DNA from: Hymenobacter canadensis
GTDB taxonomy: Bacteria; Bacteroidota; Bacteroidia; Cytophagales; Hymenobacteraceae
Reading direction: 5' to 3'
Length of the DNA: 64,000 bases
Assembly: GCF_027359925.1 (NCBI RefSeq)
Contig: NZ_CP114767.1
Span: 2,418,001-2,482,000, forward strand
The translations under genes and the position numbers were made by a program. Shown here piece by piece: positions 1 to 11,000 of the stretch (the first letter of the stretch is position 1; each line of letters starts with the position of its first letter). Under the pieces are notes generated by a model. It worked only from the letters and a program-made list of their open reading frames with translations, searched no databases and was not told the origin of the DNA.

Positions 1-2617
1 AGTCTGGCGAGGTACCTCCCTGGTCGTAGGCATTCTGGGTAAGCGTGCTGTTATAGCCACCCTGCTTAACATGAATCAGGAAGGAGAAGTCGATTTTCTT
101 CAGAAAAGTAAAATCATTGGCGAACGTTACCTGGTACTTAGGCTGCGACTCCTGGTAAGCGGTTGGAATACCATCCACAAGCGGGTTACCGAACCAGCGC
201 GTTGGCGACTCGCCCAGCTTCAGGAAGTTCTGACCATATAGCGAAGCGAAACCCGGCCCTGCTGATTGCGTTGGCACAATCAGACGGGTTACCTCCGAAC
301 GGTTAAACCAGAACTGAGTCTGTTGGTGATAACGGAAATTTGGCTGATCAACTGCCAGAACGCCCAAGCCAAGTTCAATACCTTTGTTGACAAGGTCGCC
401 AACTGGGAAGGCTGACACATTGAGGACACCTGTAGAAGGAGCCAAAGTATAAGTGAACAGCAGGTCGGTTACTTTCTTGCGATAGACAGTAGCCTCAAGC
501 GTGAGCTTGTTGTTCAAGAAGGCAAGATCCACACCTCCTTCGAGCTCAGCAGCACGCTCAGGAGAAACTCGATCGTTACCGATAGTAGTAGAGTTCCGCA
601 GACCCAGACGGGTGTCAATTACCACCGAGTTAAGCGGAGTAAAGTAGGAACCGAACTGAGGCACACCACCCGTTTCGCCGTAAGCAGCGCGCAGCTTGAA
701 TTGGTTTACTTGATCCTTGGCAGGCCAGAAATCGAAGTTAGCAACGTTCAAGGCCAGCGAGGCATGCGGGAAGAAGTAGAGCTTGCTAGGGTCAGCGTTC
801 AGATTGCTCTGGTCAGCACGCAAGCCAACAGTACCTACAATCTGGTCATTGAAGTTGATTTCCTCCTGAGCAGAGTAACCCAAGTCGACGCTGGACTGGA
901 AAGCCTGCGACAGGGTCTGGCGGTTGGCTCGTGCTGGGTTCTTCAGCTTTGGCTGCAAGCCCTCACCTTGTACAAAGTCAACGTTCAGGTCCTGCGAGAA
1001 GCGCGTAGTACCCAGCGAGGTAGTGAAGCCCAGTTTGCTGACTTGCAACGTGTGGATCAACAAAGCCTGCAGGTTGGTGTTGAGCTGCTTGTTCTTAGAG
1101 TAACGCGAGGCACCTGGGTTAGCCAAGCCAGACTGCGACTGCAGATCTTCGGGCAGGTACAGTTCGGCATCCGTCAGCGCGAAGTCTACACCACCCGAAG
1201 CGGCCAGACGGAGCGTGCTGTTGTCGTTGCGGAAGAAGTAGAGGTTCGAGGTGAACGACTGCAGGAAGCGGTTGGTCTTCTCGTTGTTTATACCCCGGTC
1301 ACGCAGAGCCAGCGGGTTTTCACCAGCGTATGGGTTGCGTGGATATACCCCGTTAACAGGGAACAGGTCGGCGTAGCTTGGGGTAACGGCTACCAGGTAA
1401 GGAACCGTGGCGTCCGTGTTGGCATTGTTTGAGAAGCCGCGCTGGTTGCTCGAATTAACATAGTTCGAGTTCAGGCTGAAATCCCAGTTCTTCGTGATAT
1501 CCGTGCTTACGTTGGCCCGAACGCTATTGCGCTGGAAGCCCAGCTTCTTCTGGATAGCACCTTCGTCCGTGCGAGAGCCCGACACGAAGAAGCGCACCCG
1601 CTCGCCACCGCCAGACACGTTTACGCTGGTGTTCGAGAGGAAACCGGTGTTACCGAACAGTTCGTCTTCGTAGTCGTAGATTTTGCCGGAAGCGTTTGCT
1701 GCCGCCAATGCCGCTTTTTCGTCAGCATCACCACCGAAAACCTGATCGATCTTCGCGTCGGTAAAATCAGATTTGCCGAATTTGCGTAGAATCGTGGTAA
1801 CACCGAAGTCCTGACGAACACTGATCTTGGTCTGACCAATCTTGCCTTTTTTAGTGGTGATAATGATTACACCAGCGTTAGCGCGCTGACCGTAGATGGC
1901 GGCAGCGGAAGAACCTTTCAGTACTTCGATGTTCTCAATATCATCTGGGTTAAGGTCAGACAGACGGTTAGTGGCACCATCCTGACGGCCGCCGCCTGCG
2001 TTGCTAAAAGGTCCGGCAGCCCGGCCAGAGTCGTACGAGTTGTTGTTGGCATATACACCATCAACGATGTACAGTGGTTCCGACGAGCCATTGATGGACG
2101 ATGGACCACGCAGCTGAACCGAGAAGCCTCCACCAGGAGCACCGCTGTTCTGCGAGATAACGGCACCTGATAGTTTGCCATACATGGCACCATCTACTGT
2201 GGATGGACGCGTACGGCCAATCAGTTCAGCACCGGAAATGGTAGCAACGTTGTTAGCGAGGTTAGCACGAGCCACGCTCGTACCCAGACCCGTTACAACA
2301 ACTTCACCAAGGTCACGAGCAGAGGCAGACAGATCAGCGTTGATGCTGGATGCGTCTCCAATCGGCTTATCAATTGTAGCGTAGCCAATAAAGCTAAAGC
2401 TGAGCGTAGTGGCCGTAGCCGGCACATTCAGCGAATATGATCCATCGGCATTGGTAGAAGCTCCTACCGTAGTTCCCTTCACGAGAACGGTTACACCAGG
2501 CAATCCCTGCCCGGTAGCTGAGTCAGTGACTCGGCCGGAAATGCTGCGATTCTGGGCCGCTGCCTGCTGCATCAGGACTGGCGACACCATCAGCGCACTT
2601 AGGAGAAGTTTACGCAT
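1..2617 (-). CDS. SusC/RagA-family TonB-linked outer membrane protein (C-terminus beyond left edge)
   Basis: Leftward frame open from the ATG at 2617 to the window edge (872 codons seen, no stop), so the C-terminal barrel is missing. It begins with a signal peptide (MRKLLLSALMVSP...AAAQ), then a carboxypeptidase-regulatory-like domain (RSISGRVTD, GLPGVTVLVKGT, about residues 22-90), then the TonB plug (LYIVDGV, IEVLKGSSAAAIYGQRA, VIIITTKKGK, about 110-240) and barrel strands. SusC proteins import glycans or peptides across the outer membrane with a SusD lipoprotein lid; any partner must lie left of the window, since none is on this strand here. It is divergent from another SusC across a 275-bp gap. 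The substrate cannot be read from sequence. Family call is firm. Confidence 0.93.
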   Translation of the reverse strand, partial: MRKLLLSALMVSPVLMQQAAAQNRSISGRVTDSATGQGLPGVTVLVKGTTVGASTNADGSYSLNVPATATTLSFSFIGYATIDKPIGDASSINADLSASARDLGEVVVTGLGTSVARANLANNVATISGAELIGRTRPSTVDGAMYGKLSGAVISQNSGAPGGGFSVQLRGPSSINGSSEPLYIVDGVYANNNSYDSGRAAGPFSNAGGGRQDGATNRLSDLNPDDIENIEVLKGSSAAAIYGQRANAGVIIITTKKGKIGQTKISVRQDFGVTTILRKFGKSDFTDAKIDQVFGGDADEKAALAAANASGKIYDYEDELFGNTGFLSNTSVNVSGGGERVRFFVSGSRTDEGAIQKKLGFQRNSVRANVSTDITKNWDFSLNSNYVNSSNQRGFSNNANTDATVPYLVAVTPSYADLFPVNGVYPRNPYAGENPLALRDRGINNEKTNRFLQSFTSNLYFFRNDNSTLRLAASGGVDFALTDAELYLPEDLQSQSGLANPGASRYSKNKQLNTNLQALLIHTLQVSKLGFTTSLGTTRFSQDLNVDFVQGEGLQPKLKNPARANRQTLSQAFQSSVDLGYSAQEEINFNDQIVGTVGLRADQSNLNADPSKLYFFPHASLALNVANFDFWPAKDQVNQFKLRAAYGETGGVPQFGSYFTPLNSVVIDTRLGLRNSTTIGNDRVSPERAAELEGGVDLAFLNNKLTLEATVYRKKVTDLLFTYTLAPSTGVLNVSAFPVGDLVNKGIELGLGVLAVDQPNFRYHQQTQFWFNRSEVTRLIVPTQSAGPGFASLYGQNFLKLGESPTRWFGNPLVDGIPTAYQESQPKYQVTFANDFTFLKKIDFSFLIHVKQGGYNSTLTQNAYDQGGTSPD

Positions 2618-2670
2618 GTAGGTGAGTGAGTTTGGGTGAGTGAAATTTGAGGTATGTGAAAGGTTTGGGC

Positions 2671-2678
2671 CAAACGTA
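2671..2678 (-). promoter_or_regulatory. candidate Bacteroidota -7 box for the leftward SusC gene
   Basis: The minus strand reads TACGTTTG, an exact match to the Bacteroidota -7 consensus TAnnTTTG, 53 bases before the ATG. A TTG further upstream (2691-2693) is nearer than the usual -33 spacing, so the -33 element is unconvincing. The remainder of the gap (2618-2892) is AT-rich and shows no gene; a weaker candidate for the rightward SusC (AAAGTTTG at 2738-2745 after TTG at 2720) has too short a spacer. Confidence 0.4.
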
Positions 2679-2892
2679 GCGAAAAAACCTCAATGGGCGT
2701 AGCCCGCGCGCGTGATTTTTTGCATTGCGAAGATTGCAAAGTTTGTGAACAGGAATTATTCATATGCCCCTGACAAGCGCATATTCAATAGAATAAATTT
2801 AAAATATCTCCTTTTCAACTTGTCTACTACTCGCTGTACATATTTTCATTATTTTCCACCCTGTTTTTCATTTTCTCATTTTTCCCGCTCAC

Positions 2893-5800
2893 ATGAAGAG
2901 ACATTTACTACTAGTTACTCTCCTCACTTCCGTTACCCTGCAGCATGTGGAAGCACAGGTCAGAACTATTTCTGGCCAGGTTACCGACCAGACGAATGGA
3001 CAGGGATTGCCGGGGGTAACAGTTCTGGCTAAGGGCACTAATATTGGTACTTCAACGAATGCTGAGGGCCGCTTTTCGCTGGAAGTACCAGCATCTTCTA
3101 GTACCTTATCATTCAGCTTTGTAGGCTACACGACGGTAGAGCGTTCCGTTAGTGGTGGCACTGTTAATGTTAGTCTGGAAACGGACGCCAAGCAGCTGAG
3201 CGAAGTGGTTGTTTCGGCGCTGGGTATCAAAGAAAATAAGGATGAGCTTGGCACCGCTACTTCGCGTGTAAGCGGGGCGGCCGTCACTCAGTCTGGCGAA
3301 ACGAGTGTTATTACGGGTTTATCGGGCAAATCTTCCGGCCTGTCCATCACACGGGCCAACGGTGACCCTGGCGCGGGTGCCTACATCCAGATCCGGGGGC
3401 AAAACACCATCTATGGCGAAACGCAGCCATTGATTGTCATCGACGGGGTGCCGGTATACAACACCTCTTCAGGAGTTGGCTCGCAAGGCACCTCCACAGC
3501 CGGCGTGGCCCAGCAGTCGCGCCTCAATGACATCAACCCCAATGATATTGCTTCAGTACAGGTCCTGAAAGGAGCAGCTGCGGCCGCACTTTGGGGCTCA
3601 AGAGCCTCCAATGGCGTTATTGTCATTACCACCAAGCGGGGCAGCACCGATGCCGGCAAGCTCAGTGTTACGTACGGCGCTACGTATTCCATTGACCGGG
3701 TTTCTTACAAGCACGATCTGCAGGACACGTATGGCCAAGGCAGCAACGGCAATGCTACTACCGTTAACTCCGGGCAGATTGATGCGGGCTACACCTGGGG
3801 TGACAGAATTGCCAGTCGCAGTGGTGCGCCTGATGATGTAAACCGTAACTCGCCTAGCTACTTTGTGGCTCCAAATGGGAACGTATACTATCCCATCGTT
3901 CGCAAAAACAGCCGGGAAAACTACTTGCAGAAAAACTTTGATGGCGTCTTCCACACGGGCAGCTTCCTTGAAAACAACCTGAGCCTGAGCGCCGGCAACC
4001 GCGAAAGCAACATATTCGTGAGCCTGTCAGATCTGAATCAGAAAGGTATCATCCGCTACAACTCCGACTATCATCGCTCTACTGCGCGCATCAATGCGGA
4101 GAAGCGCTTCAATAAGGTGGTTCGGCTGGCCGGAACTTCTACGTATAGCCGGGTAACATCCAACCGGATTCAGCAAGGCTCCAACACTTCCGGCCTCTAT
4201 TTAGGCCTGCTGCGCACATCGCCCGACTTTGACCAGTCTGATTATATCGGCACGTATTTCAGCCCGACGGAAGTAGGCGTTAACCGGCAACGCTCTTACC
4301 GCAACCAAATCGGACAGCGCCAGAACCCGGGCTACAACAATGCCCTCTGGACTATTCAGGAGCAGAAAAACCCTAACGTGGTTGACCGTTTCATCGGCTC
4401 CTCTGAAATTGGCTTGGATCCGCTACCCTGGCTGAGCATTACGGCCCGCTTTGGGGCCGACTTCTATTCCGAAAATCGGCGTGACCTCTACCCGATTAAC
4501 TCTGCCGAAAATGATGGACTGGGGTCGGCTACCGAGGAAAACTATACGGAAACCCAACTCAATAGTGATGTTTTCGCACGGGCCTCGCATACTTTCAGCG
4601 AGAAGCTGAGCGGCACGTTGCTGGTAGGTACCAACTTCAACCAGCGCACCGACTACAACTACGGCGCTACTTACGGCCGCTTCATCCTGGATGTGAGGGA
4701 CCTGAGCTTCTTCGGCAATGCGTCGCTGGCCAACACACAATCCTTTGATTATGAGACAAAAAGACGCAACTCTGCCGCCTATAGCACCATCAACCTTGTC
4801 TACAACGAGCAGCTGTTTTTGAATGCCAGTGGCCGCCTGGAGAACTCCTCCACGTTTGGTCCCGACACTCGTAGCCTCTTCTTCTACCCCTCAGTTGACT
4901 TGGCCTGGCAGTTTTCCAAGCTGCCTTTTCTCGCTGACAACTCTATACTCAGCTTCGGTAAGTTTCGGGCTGCATACGGCCGCGTTGGCCTGGAGCCGCC
5001 ACTATATATAGTGCGCGACACTTATTCAACTGCGGGCAGTGGCGACAGCTACGGCGTAGTAGCTAACCCTGCTTCATACGATGGTTCTTTCTCCCGTACA
5101 TCAGTCCGTGGCAATTCTCAGCTAAAGCCTGAGCGGAAGGACGAGTTGGAAGGCGGTATTGATCTGCGCTTCCTGCAGGACCGGATTACGCTGGGTGCTA
5201 CATATTACCGCAATCTTAACTCCGATGTTATTATCACGCGGCCAACGCCACCTTCCTCTGGCTATACCTCTGAGTGGGCCAACGCTGCTCAGATCCGTAA
5301 CAAGGGCATCGAAATTGACTTGAATGCAGATATTCTGAAACTGGGAGATTTCACTTGGAATGTAGGCGGCAACTGGACCCGCAACCGCAACAAAGTGCTG
5401 AGTGTAGCAGGGGCTGAGTCACTATTTCTGGCTGGCTTCGTCGGCACTTCTGCCCGGGTTGTAGAAGGGTATCCCTTCAGCGCCCTCTGGGGTGGACGAT
5501 ATGACCGGGATGATGCCGGCAATATTCGGGTAGGTGATAACGGCTTTCCTGTGGCGGCAGCAACAGAAGGTGTTATCGGAGATCCAAACCCAGATTGGCG
5601 CTCGGGCCTGAACACTTCCCTGAGCTACAAAGGCCTACGCTTGTATGCACTTGTAGAACGGCAACAGGGTGGCGACATCTGGGCTGGCACCGAGAGCATC
5701 CTGCGAAATTTTGGGGTGTCCAAATTCACGGATGTACAAACCACGCTAACGGCAGAAGAAGCACGCAGCACCCGCGTATTTAGCGGGGCCACTGCTGCCG

Positions 5801-6207
5801 CCTTCTACGCAAATACCCCTAACACCAACACCGATGGTTCTGTGACCTTCCGTGGGAGCGTTGGAAATTTTGGAGCTGGGCCAGTTGCACTCAACGAAGC
5901 CTGGTACCGCAACACAGGTGGTGGCTTCGGCAACCTGAGCGAGCAGTTTATCCAAGATGCTACATGGATGCGCCTGCGTGAATTGACGCTGGGTTACACT
6001 CTGAACTCAGAAGGCTTCCGCAAATTCACTAAGCTTAGCAATGTTGAGTTCACGCTGACAGGCCGCAACCTGGTTCTCTGGACCAAGGAATTCAAAGGCG
6101 TAGATCCGGAAACCAACCTTACCGGCCAGAGCGCTGGCCGGGGCTTGGAGTATTTCAACAACCCTGGCACCCGCTCCTTCCTGGTTAGCCTGCGTCTTAC
6201 CTACTAG
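2893..6207 (+). CDS. SusC/RagA-family TonB-linked outer membrane protein
   Basis: Complete protein of 1104 residues, a normal SusC length. Signal peptide 1-21 (MKRHLLLVTLL...VEAQ), carboxypeptidase-regulatory-like domain about 23-100 (TISGQVTDQTNGQGLPGVTV), plug about 105-250 with the SusC signatures LIVIDGVPVYN and VQVLKGAAAAALWGSRAS, then a beta-barrel ending in LVSLRLTY with the aromatic C-terminus usual for outer membrane insertion. The SusD partner starts 29 bases after its stop, so the two are one transcription unit. It should pull an oligosaccharide, peptide or similar ligand into the periplasm using TonB energy; no glycoside hydrolase or sigma/anti-sigma pair adjoins it to indicate substrate or regulation. 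Confidence 0.95.
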   Translation: MKRHLLLVTLLTSVTLQHVEAQVRTISGQVTDQTNGQGLPGVTVLAKGTNIGTSTNAEGRFSLEVPASSSTLSFSFVGYTTVERSVSGGTVNVSLETDAKQLSEVVVSALGIKENKDELGTATSRVSGAAVTQSGETSVITGLSGKSSGLSITRANGDPGAGAYIQIRGQNTIYGETQPLIVIDGVPVYNTSSGVGSQGTSTAGVAQQSRLNDINPNDIASVQVLKGAAAAALWGSRASNGVIVITTKRGSTDAGKLSVTYGATYSIDRVSYKHDLQDTYGQGSNGNATTVNSGQIDAGYTWGDRIASRSGAPDDVNRNSPSYFVAPNGNVYYPIVRKNSRENYLQKNFDGVFHTGSFLENNLSLSAGNRESNIFVSLSDLNQKGIIRYNSDYHRSTARINAEKRFNKVVRLAGTSTYSRVTSNRIQQGSNTSGLYLGLLRTSPDFDQSDYIGTYFSPTEVGVNRQRSYRNQIGQRQNPGYNNALWTIQEQKNPNVVDRFIGSSEIGLDPLPWLSITARFGADFYSENRRDLYPINSAENDGLGSATEENYTETQLNSDVFARASHTFSEKLSGTLLVGTNFNQRTDYNYGATYGRFILDVRDLSFFGNASLANTQSFDYETKRRNSAAYSTINLVYNEQLFLNASGRLENSSTFGPDTRSLFFYPSVDLAWQFSKLPFLADNSILSFGKFRAAYGRVGLEPPLYIVRDTYSTAGSGDSYGVVANPASYDGSFSRTSVRGNSQLKPERKDELEGGIDLRFLQDRITLGATYYRNLNSDVIITRPTPPSSGYTSEWANAAQIRNKGIEIDLNADILKLGDFTWNVGGNWTRNRNKVLSVAGAESLFLAGFVGTSARVVEGYPFSALWGGRYDRDDAGNIRVGDNGFPVAAATEGVIGDPNPDWRSGLNTSLSYKGLRLYALVERQQGGDIWAGTESILRNFGVSKFTDVQTTLTAEEARSTRVFSGATAAAFYANTPNTNTDGSVTFRGSVGNFGAGPVALNEAWYRNTGGGFGNLSEQFIQDATWMRLRELTLGYTLNSEGFRKFTKLSNVEFTLTGRNLVLWTKEFKGVDPETNLTGQSAGRGLEYFNNPGTRSFLVSLRLTY

Positions 6208-6236
6208 TGTTTGCTTTCCTCCTGCATTTCGTTGTC

Positions 6237-7619
6237 ATGAAAATAAAATTCAACCATACCTTCTTATTGTTTCTGGGCCTGTCGTTAGGCTCTTGCCAAG
6301 ACTTCGTGGACGATTTGGACGTCGATCCAAACCAACCGCCATCAGCCGATGCGCAGAATATGCTACAAGGCATTGAGCTAGCTGACGCCGTTATTCACGA
6401 AGGCGAAGCCGCCCGTATCTCCTCGATGTGGACGGCCCAGTTTACCGGTGCCAACCAGCAATACACGAGCATTAACCGCTACGATGTCACGGCTGGCAAT
6501 TTCGATAACATGTGGTCTACAATGTATGTAGATGTGGCCACGCAGAGCCGTATTGCGGCAGCCCGGGCGCTACAGGAGCAGAACCCTCGCCTGTCAGGAA
6601 TTCTGCAGGTTTTAGAGGCCCATACCTTAGGCACGGCTACCAGCCTTTTTGGTGATATTCCTTTCAGCCAAGTAAATGACCGGCTCAACTTCCCAAACCC
6701 CGTATACGACCCGCAGGCGCAGGTATATGTGGCACTGCAACAAGAGCTAGACGAGGCTATTGCTAAAATCAACACAACGGGCGGTGCGCCACGTGACCTA
6801 TTTTACCAAGGCAACGCGACGAAGTGGGTTGCAGCAGCCTATACGCTCAAGGCGCGCTATTACCTGCATACCAAACAGTATGATCTGGCACGCCAAGCAG
6901 CCCTCAACGGGATAAGCGCACCGGCCAACGATTGGATAGTGCCACACAAAGAGTCGGATGGGGCCGAAAACTTCTATTACCAGTTCAACTCTCAGCGGGT
7001 AAGCTACCTGACTGGAACTGACTCATATGCTGCTCGCCTGCTGGATCCGGCGCGGCCCGGTAACAGGAACCGCAACAACACCAAAACAGATGAGTCGGCG
7101 CGTTTCAACTTTTTCTTTAATGCGTCCAGCACAGCTGGCAATCTGGATGACTACCAACTGTTGGCCAACTCAGGCTTTGCAGATCCGGCAGAGGATTTTC
7201 CCATCCTTACGTATTCCGAAAACCAGTTGATCCTGGCAGAAGCGTACGCCCGCGCAGGCAATCTGGCAAGTGCCCTCACAGCGCTTAATGCCCATCGCTC
7301 GGCATTGAGCACCAAGTACCCCGGCGGCCGTTATGATGCTTATACGCTAGCAGATATTCCGGGTGGAGCCACAGCAGCCAACATGCTCAATGAGATTTTG
7401 ACTGAACGATACGTAAGTTTTATTGGGCAAATAGAGCCTTTCAATGACCTGCGGCGCACAAATAATGCTATTGGGCTGCCCAACAAGCGGCAGTTGCCGG
7501 GAGCTCCTACTCCCGCATTTCCACAACGGTTCCTGTATTCGCAGTCCGAGGTGAACTCCAATGTCAATACGCCAAACCCACTGCCGGATTTGTTCTCAAA
7601 AACTACAGTAAATCAGTAA
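6237..7619 (+). CDS. SusD/RagB-family outer membrane lipoprotein (SusD-like)
   Basis: 460 residues from the ATG at 6237; an open frame upstream to 6207 adds residues without signal-peptide character. The lipobox (SLGSC, Cys20) predicts a surface lipoprotein. After it comes the acidic, Asn/Pro-rich DDLDVDPNQPP typical of the shorter SusD-like group, followed by helical TPR-like repeats. The C-terminal part contains the usual ENQLILAEAYARAG and ITERY-like segments (ILTERYVSFIGQ... NDLRRTNN). It forms the ligand-capturing lid on the SusC encoded just upstream (gap 29 bases) and a strong terminator follows. Substrate unknown. Confidence 0.93.
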   Translation: MKIKFNHTFLLFLGLSLGSCQDFVDDLDVDPNQPPSADAQNMLQGIELADAVIHEGEAARISSMWTAQFTGANQQYTSINRYDVTAGNFDNMWSTMYVDVATQSRIAAARALQEQNPRLSGILQVLEAHTLGTATSLFGDIPFSQVNDRLNFPNPVYDPQAQVYVALQQELDEAIAKINTTGGAPRDLFYQGNATKWVAAAYTLKARYYLHTKQYDLARQAALNGISAPANDWIVPHKESDGAENFYYQFNSQRVSYLTGTDSYAARLLDPARPGNRNRNNTKTDESARFNFFFNASSTAGNLDDYQLLANSGFADPAEDFPILTYSENQLILAEAYARAGNLASALTALNAHRSALSTKYPGGRYDAYTLADIPGGATAANMLNEILTERYVSFIGQIEPFNDLRRTNNAIGLPNKRQLPGAPTPAFPQRFLYSQSEVNSNVNTPNPLPDLFSKTTVNQ

Positions 7620-7675
7620 TAAATTGATTGGCGCACCAGACCTGAACTAAGTCTAGCGTCTTCAACAAAACACTC

Positions 7676-7712
7676 AAGGAGTTCTGGTCCATTAGACTAG
7701 AACTCCTTTTTT
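7676..7712 (+). terminator. intrinsic terminator after the first SusC/SusD pair
   Basis: A 14-bp stem (AAGGAGTTCTGGTC against GACTAGAACTCCTT, one G-U pair) with a 5-base loop is followed by a T run. It lies 57 bases after the SusD stop and closes this unit before the next SusC/SusD pair. Confidence 0.85.
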
Positions 7713-8023
7713 GTGAAAGAAGCCTCACAATGCCTGATCTTGTTATACCACTTGTCCTAAATTCTTTAGATGCTTACTTCACTATTGAGTAGACTAAGAC
7801 CATCTATCTTTAAAATCATATTTGTGATTTATTTTATTATATTTACTATGAATATTAAAAAGTAAATATTCTCTTTTAAGCAGCGAATATTCTCTCTTTA
7901 TTTTGGAATTGGTAATCCAGTTGTAAATTCGGACTTCGAGGGTTGGTACGGCGGTTAGAATACTCGAGCCTTGGCCCTCTTTTTATCAAGCACTCACGTT
8001 CACTTTTTTCTTACACACTCCTC
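7713..8023 (+). promoter_or_regulatory. AT-rich leader of the second SusC/SusD unit with a possible promoter
   Basis: This 311-base stretch has no gene. It is strongly AT-rich, mostly T and A between 7740 and 7900. A possible Bacteroidota promoter is TTTTG at 7901-7905 and, 18 bases on, TAAATTCG at 7924-7931 (one mismatch to TAnnTTTG). That would give a leader of about 90 bases. The rest of the leader shows no riboswitch fold that I recognise. Confidence 0.35.
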
Positions 8024-11000
8024 ATGCAAAAAACCTTACTCGTGAGCACTTTGCTCATGGCCTCCGCTTTTCAGGAGGTATCGGCCCAGAACCGGAGTAT
8101 TTCCGGTCGGGTAACTGACCGCCAGACCGGTGAAGGTCTGCCAGGTGTGACAGTATTGGTAAAGGGCACCACCAATGGCATCTCCACCAACTCCGATGGT
8201 ACCTACTCGCTGAACAACGTACCTACTACAGGCGCTACGTTGGTTATTAGCTCGATTGGCTATATCACCATTGAGCGTGCCATTGGTGCAGAAGATCAAA
8301 TCAATGTTGGTTTGGCTACTGACTCCAAGCAACTGAGCGAAGTAGTTGTGACTGCCCTCGGTATTGAGCGTGACACCAGGTCCTTGGGCTATGCTACTCA
8401 AGAGATTAAGGCAACTCAGATTTCACAGAAATCCGAGCCAAACGTGCTGAGCACATTGCAGGGCAAAGTAGCAGGGGTGAACATCACTACTGCCAGCGGC
8501 ATGCCGGGTGCCTCCAGCAACATCAACATCCGGGGCATAACGTCGCTGGGCAACAGCAACCAGCCTTTGTTCGTCGTAGATGGTATTCCAATCAGCAATG
8601 ATCTGGACCGTACTTCGAGCACACTATTCGGCTCTCAGCAGGGCAACCGTGCCTTGGATATTGACCCGGAAAATGTGGAGAGCATCAACATTCTGAAAGG
8701 TCCCGCAGCAGCAGCTCTTTACGGGTCACGGGCATCCTCTGGTGCTATCATCATTACTACCAAGAGTGGCCGCAACGTCAACAAGAAGCTTGAAGTAACG
8801 GTTACGTCAGGCTTTTCGGTGCAGCGCGCTTACGGTCTGATTGACTTACAGAACAACTATGGCCAAGGCAACGGCGGCACCAACGTGCTTGCCAATGGAG
8901 ACATAAATTCAGGAACCACAAACTCCTGGGGCCCACGCTTCGGTACCACGCCGACCATCTTCAACGGTTTGCTTAATGCAGATGGCAGCGTACAGGACTA
9001 CCGTGCGTACGAAAACAACATCAGCGACTTCTACAAAACGGGACGCATCCTGCAGAATGGGGTGAACATCGCTGGCGGTAATGCTGACCAGAACGTGTCG
9101 TTGAATATCAACAACACTAATCAGCAGGGTATCACAGATTTCTCGAAGCTGAATCGCACCAGTGTGCAGCTCGCCGGCAATACCAAGCTACTTAACAAGC
9201 TTCGGGCGGGTGGTTCGGTCAACTTCATTCAGACGGAGCAGCAAGGTCCGCAGCAAGGTAACGGCGGCTCCGCATTCGGACGCCTGAACGTGGTGCCACG
9301 CAGCTACGACTTGCAAGGACTGCCTTACATTAATGCAACTGGTCGGAGTGTATTTATCACGGCCGCGCAGGAAAACCCGCGCTGGAGCTTGGAGCGCAAT
9401 ACTGCGACATCCAGTGTGACGCGCTTCATCAACGTGGCCAACCTGAGCTACGAAATTGCGCCTTGGCTGAACGTGGCTTACCGCGCAGGTCTGGACACAT
9501 ACACCGACCGTCGTAAGCAGATATACGATGTCGGCTCGTTGCGGGCAGCTGCTGGCCAAGTTATTGACCAGAGTCTGTATCGTACTGAAATCAATGGCGA
9601 CCTGCTGGTAACGTTGAAGAAAGACAACATCCTGACGGAAGGCTTCAATGCCAACCTGTTACTCGGCCAGAATATCAACCAGCGTCGCTTGCAGGAGGTG
9701 TTTGCGCAGGGCGATGACCTGGTGTTGCCGAACTTCTACAACATCTCGAACGCCCGTATCTTCTCCAACGGTACCAGCGAGTTTACGTCTAAGCGGAGCC
9801 TGCTTGGCTACTACGGCCAGTTGTCGCTGTCGTACAACGATTACTTGTTCTTGGAATTAACAGGACGCGCCGATCAGTCGTCTACGCTTCCGGAGGCAAA
9901 CAACACCTTCTTCTATCCGTCGGCGACGGTTGGTTTTGTATTCACTGACGCCTTCAAGATCTCCAACGACATCTTCTCGTACGGCAAAATCCGTGGTAAC
10001 GTAGCCCGTGTAGGGCGCGACGCTAACCCGTATCAGCTGATTACCAACTATGTTGTGGCTACGCAAGGCAACAACGTAGCCAGCATCACGTTCCCGTTTA
10101 ATATCAACAATACCACCTACGCTGGCTTTGACATCTCCAACCGTTTGGGAGGTGGTAACGCGTTGACTCCTGAGTTTACCAACTCGTATGAGGTAGGCAC
10201 GAATCTGGGTTTCTTCAACAACCGGATTACGTTTGATGTGACGTATTTCAATACGGTCAGCGAAAACCAGATTCTACCAGTATCTACGGCTCCCTCCAGC
10301 GGTTTCACTACCCGGCTGGCAAACGTAGGACGGGTTGATAACAAGGGGATTGAGGCACTGGTAAACATCACGCCAGTCAAAAGTGATGCTTTCCGGTGGG
10401 ACGTTGACGTCAACTTCACCCGCATCCGCAACACGGTAAAAGCTATTTCGGAAGGAGTTACGGAATCGGCTATTGAAGGAGCTGCTTTCACTGGCACCAT
10501 CCCCTCTTTTGTGGTAGGGCAAGCTTACGGAGTAATCCGGGGCAACAAGAAGCCACGGGTAACGGATGAGAACAGCGAGTTCTTTGGTCGCTATATTATC
10601 AACCCCAACACTGGCCTCTTCAACCCAGAGATTCCTAACCAAGTTATCTCCGATCCGAACCCAGAATGGCAGGGCGGCATCAACAACCGTTTGAGCTTTA
10701 AAGGCTTGACTGCTTCGTTCTTGGTAGATGCCGTATATGGCGGCGACGTAATGTCGTTTACTGCGGCGACGTTCAGAGGCAATGGCTCATTTGAGAAAAC
10801 CGGCGAAAACCGGGAAGCCCCACGAGTAATTCCCGGTGTTATCCAGACAGGCGTCAACGCGGATGGCCGGCCAACCTACCGTCCTAACGATATTCAGGTG
10901 GACGCGCAATCTTACTGGGGCAGCTTCGGCTTGCAGAGCGACCTGAACGTGTACGATGCTACAGCGTATCGTCTGCGGGAAGTCACGCTGGGCTATAGCC

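Noticed and set aside
7740..7930. Missing small gene in the AT-rich leader
   Set aside because: No open frame with a plausible start and length is seen; the region is best read as leader and promoter.
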